Shown in pieces: positions 52,266 through 60,092 of a stretch of DNA of 64,000 nucleotides. Numbering within the stretch: the stretch's first letter is position 1; each line of letters begins with the position of its first letter. Made by a program: the position numbers and the translations under genes. This DNA comes from Paenibacillus hunanensis (GTDB lineage Bacteria > Bacillota > Bacilli > Paenibacillales > Paenibacillaceae): NCBI RefSeq assembly GCF_014645615.1, contig NZ_BMMB01000002.1, positions 248,001-312,000 on the forward strand. Direction: 5' to 3'. Below the pieces are notes generated by a model. That model was not told the origin of the DNA, searched no databases, and saw nothing but the letters and a program-made list of their open reading frames with translations.

Positions 52266-52725
52266 GTATATTCTCCTCATCGGGCAGCATACCACCATCT
52301 CGATATGCCTTTTGCAAAGGTATTGTTAGATGGGCAGGAATGTGCCAATTATTTGTAATGGTGGATGATGGAGAAATGCACGCTACCGCCTGTCAGCCGA
52401 TAGGCATAGGCTTGCTGTGATTGCCGGATATGCTTGCTTGATCCTCGACTCTGCATCGTAACGATATCAGATCGCTTCTCGAAAAGGACAACAAGCGGAT
52501 AACCTTACTCTAGCGACGTCTATGATCCAAGACTAGCGTCAGCATCGGCAAACATATAAAAAAGCCACAGGTAATCATACCTGCGGCTTAAATCATAGCA
52601 ATTCGGTGGTTGTCTGTAACACAGACGAACAGCGATCATCAATCTGTAATAGTGGTGTACAACAAAGGTACAGCAAACTATCGCAGTGCGACACACTCGC
52701 GGTGTATCCCAATTACGCTGAACAG
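52266..52725. other. Intergenic region upstream of the ABC-F gene
   Basis: About 460 bases. It holds a minus-strand terminator (52554-52589) that ends the small-protein/VanZ unit and then the presumed ABC-F leader and promoter. I found no clear upstream peptide or attenuator of the kind seen before resistance ABC-F genes. Confidence 0.4.
52554..52589 (-). terminator. Terminator downstream of the small protein gene
   Basis: On the minus strand AAGCCGCAGGTA, loop TGAT, TACCTGTGGCTT is followed by TTTTTAT. One mismatch interrupts the stem. Confidence 0.85.
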
Positions 52726-52890
52726 TTACTCAAATAACCCGACCGAGGCTGAAGGCAGGAGCGGCATTTCGCCATTTTTGTAGTATTCATTTTTGGACAG
52801 ACTTCTCCCGTCTTCGTAAAATGTGTTTGAAATACTAAAAACGCCTTGCACTCTGCAATCTAGCGTCATAGAAAATGGGAAATTCAACAT
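52726..52890 (-). CDS. Small protein of unknown function (54 residues)
   Basis: A short gene not caught by long-ORF calling. AAGGAGGTGAGGC lies just before ATG 52890, an almost ideal ribosome site. The product begins MLNFPFSMTLDCRVQG, continues VFSISNTFYEDGRSL and ends LLPSASVGLFE. It has one Cys, no signal peptide and no membrane helix. It lies between the VanZ-like gene (stop 86 bases upstream) and a terminator, so the two may be co-transcribed. I do not recognise a family. Confidence 0.55.
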   Translation of the reverse strand: MLNFPFSMTLDCRVQGVFSISNTFYEDGRSLSKNEYYKNGEMPLLPSASVGLFE

Positions 52891-52976
52891 CCTGCCTCAC
52901 CTCCTTGGTATAACGTCTGATCCAGCACCCCATGTTCCTTCCCGGGAACGATGGACTGATTCACACGTCGTTGTTA

Positions 52977-53555
52977 TTACTTTTTTACCATGACTGGAAG
53001 CCATCTGGCAAGCCTTTTTTTACCAAAGGTGGTCTGGCAAAGTAATCGCAGCAGCTCCCAGCCGATCATAGCTCCGATAAAATTAAAGATCACATCGTTA
53101 ATATCTACCGTACGATACGTGTAGCCCAGCACCAGATTAAGCAGTCCCTGTAGCACCTCAATCGTCATACCAATACCAAGCGCATAGAGCAGCATTCGCT
53201 TGCGATTCATCGGTATTAAAAGCGGCAACAGAATGCCATACGGAACGGTCATCACAATGTTCAAATAATTGGACTTATCCTGAAAGATCGAGCTGTAATA
53301 CTGAGAATGGAAAGGAATCAGGTTGAGTCGCACCATCCCCTGCTCCCCCATCGCTGTACGCATCAGTTCGATCAATTGCGAATGAATCGGAAAAGGGAAA
53401 AACGTGTATCGAATGACATTAAGCATATAGATACCGAATAATCCGGCGACAAGTAGCCATGATACCGGCTTGCGGTAGACCGATTGTGCAATCAGCAAGC
53501 AGGCTGCGACGATCATCAAGCCAATTACCCAGATAAAAGCATTAAATGTGAGCAT
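52977..53555 (-). CDS. VanZ-like family membrane protein
   Basis: A 192-residue protein with four to five membrane helices. RYTFFPFPI near residue 50, MTVPYGILLPLL and the end motif YRTVDINDVIFNFIGAMIGW identify the VanZ-like family, linked in some enterococci to low-level teicoplanin resistance; most members have no known role. The start follows AGGAGAGAG. Confidence 0.88.
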   Translation of the reverse strand: MLTFNAFIWVIGLMIVAACLLIAQSVYRKPVSWLLVAGLFGIYMLNVIRYTFFPFPIHSQLIELMRTAMGEQGMVRLNLIPFHSQYYSSIFQDKSNYLNIVMTVPYGILLPLLIPMNRKRMLLYALGIGMTIEVLQGLLNLVLGYTYRTVDINDVIFNFIGAMIGWELLRLLCQTTFGKKRLARWLPVMVKK

Positions 53556-53787
53556 GCTCTCTCTCCTGTTCTGTACATTTGTACTTTATGTTCTATATAT
53601 TGACCATCGGGTGAGTAGCCCGGTTGAAGCTGTACAGGTGTATTCGTTATATGATCCGTTATATTGTGAAGCATGGACTCTTAACGGTTACATGCAATGG
53701 ACTACAATTGGCAAGCTGGTTTATAAACATATAGGCAATACTGATGAAGATGATCTAACGATAACCGAATACGTAACCCCGAACCTA

Positions 53788-53847
53788 ATGAGCAACTCTG
53801 AGCTTATGAGTGGCTCTAAGCTTATGAGTGGCTCTAAGCTTATGAGC
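53788..53847. repeat. Tandem 18-bp repeat
   Basis: Two exact units of ATGAGTGGCTCTAAGCTT (53806 and 53824) are preceded by one diverged unit (53788) and followed by a partial one. It lies in a stretch between the VanZ-like and PPOX genes where no convincing gene is seen. Confidence 0.85.
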
Positions 53848-54131
53848 TATTGTAAAGGCTGGCGCTCCCATGTGCAAAATGTCGTTGCTCCCTGTACGAT
53901 AGCTATGTATCGTGTACATAGTGTAATGGGGCAGGCCTATAGCGGAGGTAACATAGTGTAAATAGAACAATATAGCGGCTCGGCTTAGTAACCATAGTAG
54001 AGCATCTGAATAATCGCCCTTGCTCTCCCCTTGATTACCCTACTCTATACGATTCAATATTTTGCAAGATTCTATAAGATCACGTTATACAACGTACAAA
54101 AATAGAGGCTACAGCACTGGAGGTTACGAAC

Positions 54132-54626
54132 ATGAATAATCAGACGATTCATACCGATTCACAGCAGCCCCCTGCTTCACTGCCAACAACGCTACAATCG
54201 CTCTGGAATGGGCAGGAGCTGGAGCATAAGCAGCATCTAGCTATGCCACTGCTTACGATTAGCGAGGATGGCTATCCGCATCAGGCGATGGTGAGTGCAG
54301 GTGAGGTGCTGGCGATAGATAAGCAGACCCTGCGTATTGCACTGTGGACAGGCACGAATACGACAGCTCATCTGCTGCGAGATGGCAAGGCATTGCTGAC
54401 AGTAGTCGTGGATGGCGTGTCCTACGCGTTACGTTTACAGGCAGAAGCATTGCCTGAGCTACCGGATGCAGCCTATCCACGCGCACGATTCCAGGCGAGA
54501 ATCCAGCATATACGTGAGGATATAGCGAAATATGCTGAGCTATTAACTGGCGTAACGTATCGTTTGCATGAGCCAGAGCAGGTGCTCGAACGCTGGCGGA
54601 TGACGCTGGAAGAGCTGCGGCGATAA
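54132..54626 (+). CDS. Pyridoxamine 5'-phosphate oxidase-like (split-barrel FMN) protein
   Basis: A 164-residue protein. The core MPLLTISEDGYPHQAMVSAGEVLAID followed by TLRIALWTGTNTTAHLLRDGKALLTVV is the split beta-barrel pattern of PPOX-fold flavin-binding proteins, where the strand/helix pair holds FMN phosphate. A Pro-rich tail-like start precedes it. The start follows CTGGAGG. The enzymatic role is unknown. The stop codon is followed within ten bases by a hexanucleotide microsatellite. Confidence 0.75.
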   Translation: MNNQTIHTDSQQPPASLPTTLQSLWNGQELEHKQHLAMPLLTISEDGYPHQAMVSAGEVLAIDKQTLRIALWTGTNTTAHLLRDGKALLTVVVDGVSYALRLQAEALPELPDAAYPRARFQARIQHIREDIAKYAELLTGVTYRLHEPEQVLERWRMTLEELRR

Positions 54627-54635
54627 GGGGAATTG

Positions 54636-54699
54636 GGTTGCGGTTGCGGTTGCGGTTGCGGTTGCGGTTGCGGTTGCGGTTGCGGTTGCGGTTGCGGTT
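54636..54699. repeat. Hexanucleotide microsatellite (GGTTGC) x 10.7
   Basis: Ten perfect GGTTGC units plus GGTT begin ten bases after the stop of the PPOX-like gene. The unit count is likely variable between strains; being non-coding it would affect only transcript ends or spacing. Confidence 0.95.
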
Positions 54700-54762
54700 A
54701 GGCTAGCACGTTTTACTACCGATGCGCGCACTATCGCTCGTTATTTTGAATGTTGCATCACT

Positions 54763-54816
54763 AAAAAAGCCGTCATTTTCGAGCAGCTAGCTGGCTACTG
54801 GAGAATGACGGCTTTT
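54763..54816. terminator. Bidirectional terminator between PPOX-like and small membrane protein genes
   Basis: AAAAAAGCCGTCATTTTC (54763-54780) pairs with GAGAATGACGGCTTTT (54801-54816) around a 20-base loop. Confidence 0.85.
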
Positions 54817-54865
54817 AGTGTTTTTATTGCGCTATCTTCCATTCCTCACATTGCGATTCGCTGGC

Positions 54866-55078
54866 TTATTTCCGATCATTGCCGCGCTTTTGCATCGTAC
54901 GGCGAATGAACTTTTGAATCAGAATTGGCAGTACAAAAGCGAGCACAGCGACAACCATCAGTGCATAAGCATAGATCCGATCCGGGCTGGAAGGATTACG
55001 CAAAATAATCGAAAAGGCAATCACGATGATAGCAAGGCAGGTAATGCCTCGTATAATTAGCATCGTTCTCATGTTCAT
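54866..55078 (-). CDS. Small two-helix membrane protein, unknown
   Basis: A 70-residue protein with helices at about residues 5-26 (TMLIIRGITCLAIIVIAFSI) and 36-55 (AYALMVVAVLAFVLPILI) and a basic C-terminus. AGGAG lies about ten bases before the ATG. No family is recognised; it is monocistronic between two terminators or gaps. Confidence 0.65.
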   Translation of the reverse strand: MNMRTMLIIRGITCLAIIVIAFSIILRNPSSPDRIYAYALMVVAVLAFVLPILIQKFIRRTMQKRGNDRK

Positions 55079-55366
55079 AGGGAAATAGCTCCTGTTCTAT
55101 AGTCTTCTGATTTTCACCGATATCGGCTTGCTGTCGCCGCTCAAGCTAGAGAACAGCGCATCGGTGACTATGTGCTGTTATTATACATGTTCCAGCCTCC
55201 TCCTACATGCTGCTACGGTATATAGATGTGTTGGATATATGAACGATATCACCTCATTCAACAACGGGCTGACCATGTACGAAGCTGGATCTGGTTAGAC
55301 TTCTTCCTGAAAGTGGTAATGAGGGGTAGCGAAAACGACCTATCACCCACAATAAGGAGGACTTTT

Positions 55367-56929
55367 ATGAAATACGATTCGAATCGCGATCTCACACGCA
55401 AGACAGCAGAAACAGAGTTGCCTGAGAAGCCTTATTCCTTCTGGCGAGCAACAACCGAGTTCCCTACCTTTCCCACGCTGGAACAGGAGCTGGATACTGA
55501 GATTGCTGTCGTGGGAGCAGGCATTACCGGAATCACGGCGGCCTATTTGCTTGTTTTGGAAGGACGCAAGGTTGTGCTGGTAGAGGGCGATCGGGTGCTC
55601 AATGGTACGACAGGTCATACCACTGCGAAAGTCACCTCGCAGCATGGACTGATCTATGATCATCTGCGTAGCCATTTTAGCGATGAGCAGGCACGGCTCT
55701 ATTATGAGGGCGCAGAAGAAGCAAAGGCATTTATGCAGCAGCTCGTTCAGGATAACGGCATCGACTGCGATTGGCAGGAGGAAACAGCCTATATATATGC
55801 CGAGAATGAGGATAGCGGATTCAAGCAGCTCAAAAAAGAAATGGACGCTTATCGTGAGCTGGGTTTGCCAGGTGAATGGGTGGAGTCTCTACCGATCCCG
55901 CTGTCGATCGAAGGTGCAATTGCTTTACCGGGACAGGCACGTTTTCATCCGCTACAATATTTGAAATTTCTGCTACTGGAGTTCTTGCGTCTCGGTGGCA
56001 CGATCTATGAAAATACGATGATCAGCGAGGTCGAGAATGATGAGCGTCCGCGCCTGCTCGTGCAGGATCGTGACTTTGGTATACGCTGCGATACGGTGAT
56101 CTCTGGCTCGCATTATCCGGTAACTGACCAGAATGGCTTTTATTTTGCCCGCTTACAGCCAGAGCGCTCGTACACGCTGGCGATTCGTGCGGAAACGCCA
56201 TTTGAAGGTGGCATGTATATTAGTGCAGACGAGCCAAAGCATTCACTGCGCTCGGCGACGTTTGACGACCAGCAGTATATTATTGTTGGTGGTAAAGGTC
56301 ACCGCACCGGGCAGGAAGGCGATACGATTATGCATTATGCGGAGCTGAAGATGTTCGCAGGGAATCTATTCGGGCTGCATGATATTCCCTATCGCTGGTC
56401 GTCTCAAGACCTGTATTCTCTGGATAAGCTACCCTGTATTGGACCGCTCACCTCGGATACGCCTAATATTCTTGTCGGTACCGCTTATGCCAAATGGGGC
56501 ATGACTACAGGGACGCTCGCTGCGATCATGCTCACCGATCAGGCCATGGGACGCGACAATCGGTATGCAGAGCTATTCGACCCTGCTCGTAAAGTTCCGT
56601 TTCTCAAACGAATGCAAACAGCAGTCGAGCACAATATGACGGTAGCGAAGGAGCTGGTTACCGGCAAGCTCGATTTCAATCGGCATAAGGCGGAGGATCT
56701 CAAGCCTGATCAGGGTGCAGTGGTCTGGCAGCGTGGTAAGCGTACCGGAGCTTACCGTGATCCCCAGGGCAATCTGCATCTGGTAGATACAACCTGTACG
56801 CATATGGGCTGTGAGGTACAGTGGAATGAGGCTGAGCGCTCATGGGACTGCCCCTGTCACGGTGGACGATTCGATTATAAAGGTGAGGTGCTAGAAGGGC
56901 CGCCTACGGAGCCGCTAAAAAAGCGCTGA
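55367..56929 (+). CDS. FAD-dependent oxidoreductase with C-terminal Rieske [2Fe-2S] domain
   Basis: A 520-residue protein. The N-terminal DAO-type fold has the dinucleotide motif VVGAGITGITAAYLL (about 48-62) and GTTGHTTAKVTSQHG, where the His/Lys segment resembles covalent-flavin or substrate-loop regions of this family. The last 60 residues hold a Rieske centre: CTHMGCEV and CPCHGGRFDYKGEVLEGP. The architecture is common in Bacilli (YhfW-like) but the substrate is not known. ATG at 55367 follows AAGGAGGA; the frame upstream to 55226 has no ribosome site. Confidence 0.9.
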   Translation: MKYDSNRDLTRKTAETELPEKPYSFWRATTEFPTFPTLEQELDTEIAVVGAGITGITAAYLLVLEGRKVVLVEGDRVLNGTTGHTTAKVTSQHGLIYDHLRSHFSDEQARLYYEGAEEAKAFMQQLVQDNGIDCDWQEETAYIYAENEDSGFKQLKKEMDAYRELGLPGEWVESLPIPLSIEGAIALPGQARFHPLQYLKFLLLEFLRLGGTIYENTMISEVENDERPRLLVQDRDFGIRCDTVISGSHYPVTDQNGFYFARLQPERSYTLAIRAETPFEGGMYISADEPKHSLRSATFDDQQYIIVGGKGHRTGQEGDTIMHYAELKMFAGNLFGLHDIPYRWSSQDLYSLDKLPCIGPLTSDTPNILVGTAYAKWGMTTGTLAAIMLTDQAMGRDNRYAELFDPARKVPFLKRMQTAVEHNMTVAKELVTGKLDFNRHKAEDLKPDQGAVVWQRGKRTGAYRDPQGNLHLVDTTCTHMGCEVQWNEAERSWDCPCHGGRFDYKGEVLEGPPTEPLKKR

Positions 56930-57186
56930 TTAAGCAGGAATTCTATTTATGAATCGTAGGGTAGCTCTACATAAAGTAGGGTACCCTGCTCACCTGCTTA
57001 TCGCCTTCCTATAGGTGCATTGTATGAGCTTGAGCTCCTGCATGGAATGCATCATGCACAGCGTCTGTAGAACATAGCATTCGCATGTGATAGGTACTAT
57101 TGCTAGATCATGATGTACAATAACCATCCTGATCTCGCCAAACTGCGAAATACAGGGCGGCTTGCTACAGAGCCTGTCGTAAACGA

Positions 57187-57226
57187 AAAGCTCGGACATG
57201 TACGATGCATGTGTCCGAGCTTTTTG
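57187..57226. terminator. Terminator between convergent Rieske and SDR genes
   Basis: AAAGCTCGGACA (about 57188-57199) pairs with TGTCCGAGCTTT, followed by TTTGTG on the plus strand. The preceding 250 bases (56930-57186) show no gene or strong structure. Confidence 0.8.
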
Positions 57227-57282
57227 TGCTATGTTGCCGGGCTATTTGTATACTTATCATCGAGTGCATTTTGTCTCTATGT

Positions 57283-58038
57283 TTAGCTACTCGCCTTCGC
57301 AGGACGTACCACCATTTCGTTCACATCGACACCCTCAGGCTGGGCAATCGCATAGGCAATTGCTTCAGCGATCGCTTGAGAAGGCAAGGCAATACGGCGA
57401 TATTCTCGCATCGCTGCACGAGCATGCTCATCTGAGATCGTATCTGCCAACTCAGATTCCGTTACGCCTGGCGAGATGAGGGTTACGCGAATTTCACGTT
57501 CGGTTTCCAAACGCAATCCCTCAGAGATCGCTCGTACTGCGTATTTGGTTGCACAGTATACAGAGGCAGTTGGTGTCACCTCATATGCACCGATGGACGC
57601 GACATTAATGAATTGTCCGCCTCCCTGACTGCGCATCACAGGCAGACATGCTGCGATCCCGTGTAGCACACCGCGAATATTCACATCGATCATCCGATTC
57701 CATTCATCGATCTTGCGTTCCTCCAGATTGGATAACGGCATCACACCTGCATTATTCACGATCACATCGACACGCCCTAGCTTCTCTACTGCCGTCTGTA
57801 CAAAGGCTTCCATCTGATCGCAATCCGTTACATCCAGCGCAAGATATTCGGCTGTTCCACCCTCCTCACGAATCTGCGTCGTTAGCGCCTCCAGCCGTTC
57901 CACCCGTCTTGCGCCAAGCATAACCTTTGCTCCGCGCGCTGCTAGCAAGCGTGCAGTTGCTTCTCCGATCCCGCTGCTTGCTCCTGTAATCAAGACTACT
58001 TTGCCTTCCATTCCATGCATAGGTTGTTGTGTATTCAT
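57283..58038 (-). CDS. Short-chain dehydrogenase/reductase (SDR)
   Basis: A 251-residue classical SDR. The cofactor loop is TGASSGIG (about 18-25), followed by NNAGVM and the catalytic Ser in NVASIGAYEV and YxxxK in VYCATKYAV. An Arg pair (GARRVER) after the second strand suggests NADP(H). AGAGGAGG precedes the start. It lies 43 bases downstream of the Atu4866-like gene on the same strand, forming a two-gene unit divergent from an AraC regulator. Confidence 0.9.
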   Translation of the reverse strand: MNTQQPMHGMEGKVVLITGASSGIGEATARLLAARGAKVMLGARRVERLEALTTQIREEGGTAEYLALDVTDCDQMEAFVQTAVEKLGRVDVIVNNAGVMPLSNLEERKIDEWNRMIDVNIRGVLHGIAACLPVMRSQGGGQFINVASIGAYEVTPTASVYCATKYAVRAISEGLRLETEREIRVTLISPGVTESELADTISDEHARAAMREYRRIALPSQAIAEAIAYAIAQPEGVDVNEMVVRPAKASS

Positions 58039-58081
58039 ACTTGTTCCTCCTCTAAAGGTTTAGTTATCAACAAAGCCTGAA

Positions 58082-58351
58082 TTATTTTTGTCGGTAAAAA
58101 ATCATGCCGCCGTGGTATAACACATCGCCCTGAAACTCCCCATCTGCGGTAAAGCCTGTATCATCCACATAATCAATATGATTGCCCTTGATGCTATAGC
58201 TTCCTGTATACGCACTGGCACGATGGCCACGGGCTTCATCATAACGTCCATTCGGTAGCAGCTCCTGCCTTATGACGCCATCTGCGGTCACCCACATCCC
58301 TACATAGTCGTGTGCTGCTTCAAGTCCATTCGGCTTCTGTCCTGCATTCAT
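58082..58351 (-). CDS. Atu4866-domain protein
   Basis: An 89-residue small beta protein. YVGMWVTADGVIRQELLPNG, RYDEARG, YTGSYSIKGNHIDYVDDTGF and GDVLYHGGMIFYR match the Atu4866 family closely. Its function is unknown; genes of this family often sit with SDR or AraC genes. AGAGGAGG precedes the ATG. It is the first gene of a unit with the SDR and is divergent from the AraC regulator. Confidence 0.85.
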   Translation of the reverse strand: MNAGQKPNGLEAAHDYVGMWVTADGVIRQELLPNGRYDEARGHRASAYTGSYSIKGNHIDYVDDTGFTADGEFQGDVLYHGGMIFYRQK

Positions 58352-58523
58352 GCTGATTCCTCCTCTTGTTCGGGTTCTTATTCAGTATGACCCCTATGCC
58401 GTATAAGGAGGTAGAACGATCGACGCAAAAAATTGCCTATTTCGCGCAAGTCTATTCGCAGCGACACATGAGGGATATATAATAAGGGAAAAGTGGAATG
58501 CGATCTATTAAAGGAGGATTCCT

Positions 58524-59465
58524 GTGAAATCAACAGCTACAGCGGATAAACGAACGATGGAGCAGCTGGATGAGCTTGCTAGGTTGATTGCCCAATTCTG
58601 TACAAGTGATGGTACGTACTCAACCGACTTCACCCCATTATCACTCATTCGCAATACGGAGGTTGCTGTTCCCGTCTATACTGTCTATGAACCGTCCATC
58701 TGTCTTGTTGCCCAAGGCAGCAAGCTTGTGATGTTAGGCGATGAGGCTTATCGCTATGGGCCTTCTCAATATTTTGCCGTATCAGTGGATCTGCCGATCT
58801 CGGGTCAGGTGAGCGAGGCGTTAGAGGAGCATCCCTATCTTGCTGTTCGGCTACAGATCGATCCTCAGCAGGTGGTGGAGTTTATTCAGAACAAGGAGCA
58901 TGAGCGTACAGCTCGAGGAACGGCGGCACGCGGCTTATATGTGAGCCAGGCAACACCGGGCATGCTGGATGCGTTTCTGCGCCTTGTGCGCCTGCTGGAC
59001 ACGCCAGAGGATATAGACGTATTAGCTCCGATGGCAGCACGCGAGATTCTATATCGTGCCCTACAGGATGGTCAGGGCGCTGTGCTGAGGCAGATGGCAC
59101 CGGGTGCAGGGCATGCCGCTTCGATCGCTGAGGTGATTCGCCGCATACGCGAAAGCTATCATGAACCGCTACGGATCGAGGAGCTGGCAAGCGAAGCAGG
59201 CATGAGCTCCTCCTCCCTGCATCGTCACTTCCGTGAGGTCACAGCGATGAGCCCACTACAATTTCAAAAGCAAATCCGGTTGCAGGAGGCGCGCCAGATA
59301 CTACTCAGCGAGCCGGTTCAGGCAGCAGAAGCTGCTTTTCGTGTCGGATATGAAAGCCCGTCGCAATTCAATCGGGAATATGCACGTTTATTCGGACGTC
59401 CGCCACTGAGCGATATTCGTCAATTACGAACACGAACCGAAGCTCAAGTAGCCGTGGAAAATTAA
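58524..59465 (+). CDS. AraC family transcriptional regulator
   Basis: A 313-residue regulator. The N-terminal AraC_N-type sensor (IRNTEVAVPVYTVYEPSICLVAQGSK) is followed by a two-HTH AraC DNA-binding domain at about 205-300 (LRIEELASEAGMSSSSLHRHFREVT and AAFRVGYESPSQFNREY). GTG at 58524 follows AAAGGAGG. It is divergent from the Atu4866/SDR pair across 172 bases and probably activates that pair. Confidence 0.92.
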   Translation: MKSTATADKRTMEQLDELARLIAQFCTSDGTYSTDFTPLSLIRNTEVAVPVYTVYEPSICLVAQGSKLVMLGDEAYRYGPSQYFAVSVDLPISGQVSEALEEHPYLAVRLQIDPQQVVEFIQNKEHERTARGTAARGLYVSQATPGMLDAFLRLVRLLDTPEDIDVLAPMAAREILYRALQDGQGAVLRQMAPGAGHAASIAEVIRRIRESYHEPLRIEELASEAGMSSSSLHRHFREVTAMSPLQFQKQIRLQEARQILLSEPVQAAEAAFRVGYESPSQFNREYARLFGRPPLSDIRQLRTRTEAQVAVEN

Positions 59466-59467
59466 AG

Positions 59468-59500
59468 AAACTGACGCCGATAGAGTACCGACGTCAGTTT
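59468..59500 (+). terminator. Stem-loop after the AraC regulator gene
   Basis: AAACTGACG (59468-59476) pairs with CGTCAGTTT (59492-59500). No T-run follows, so termination efficiency is uncertain. Confidence 0.5.
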
Positions 59501-59626
59501 ACTGGATAGGGCTTTTTTAACTGTCCAAAAAATAGGGGCTTTACCCCCTGCGTTTCCATTCTTTATTGATTCTACATGTAGTGTGATTGCTGTATCACTT
59601 CGTTTCGAGCTGTATGATGTGACATG

Positions 59627-59965
59627 TCACTTCAAATGCACAGTTTCTGAGGATTCATTTTGAATCCATTCGATATGAATTTTGCGTACCAATCGAATGA
59701 TTGCTCTAAATAGCGTGTTGGCATTACCGATAATAAACATGATCGTTCCCGTTTCCGTTTGCTTATGAAAAAAGAAATAACTGCCGATCAGAAAACAGAT
59801 CGTTGTAATGATATCGTTCAGCACACTTACCATCTCATAGCGGTTACTTGCTACGATCCGGCGACGCTTGAATTCGATGGCGAGCTTATAGGAATCTGGA
59901 CGACGAATACAGATTTTCCGTTTCTTTTCTGGAGTTGGTTTCGCTTCTAGTTGTTGTTTATTCAT
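59627..59965 (-). CDS. YrhK-like membrane protein
   Basis: A 112-residue protein. FKRRRIVASNRYEMVSVLNDIITTICFLIGSYFFF, then TGTIMFIIGNANTLFRAIIRLVRKIH, follow the YrhK-like family pattern of two membrane helices between basic segments. ATG at 59965 follows AAGGGAGGG; the frame to 59989 starts upstream of the ribosome site. The function is unknown. Confidence 0.75.
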   Translation of the reverse strand: MNKQQLEAKPTPEKKRKICIRRPDSYKLAIEFKRRRIVASNRYEMVSVLNDIITTICFLIGSYFFFHKQTETGTIMFIIGNANTLFRAIIRLVRKIHIEWIQNESSETVHLK

Positions 59966-60092
59966 GATGCAGCCCTCCCTTTGTGGCACTTACCCGCTAT
60001 AAGCGAAGCTATAACAGCATTTGTCAAATTAGTAATAACTGTTTAATCTATGAATATACTATTTATCCCATAACATGAAAAAGGATGAAGCT

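Noticed and set aside
53548..53961. Plus-strand 137-codon open frame overlapping the VanZ-like gene start
   Set aside because: It starts inside the divergent VanZ-like gene, has no ribosome site and is padded by an 18-bp tandem repeat; no family-like text.
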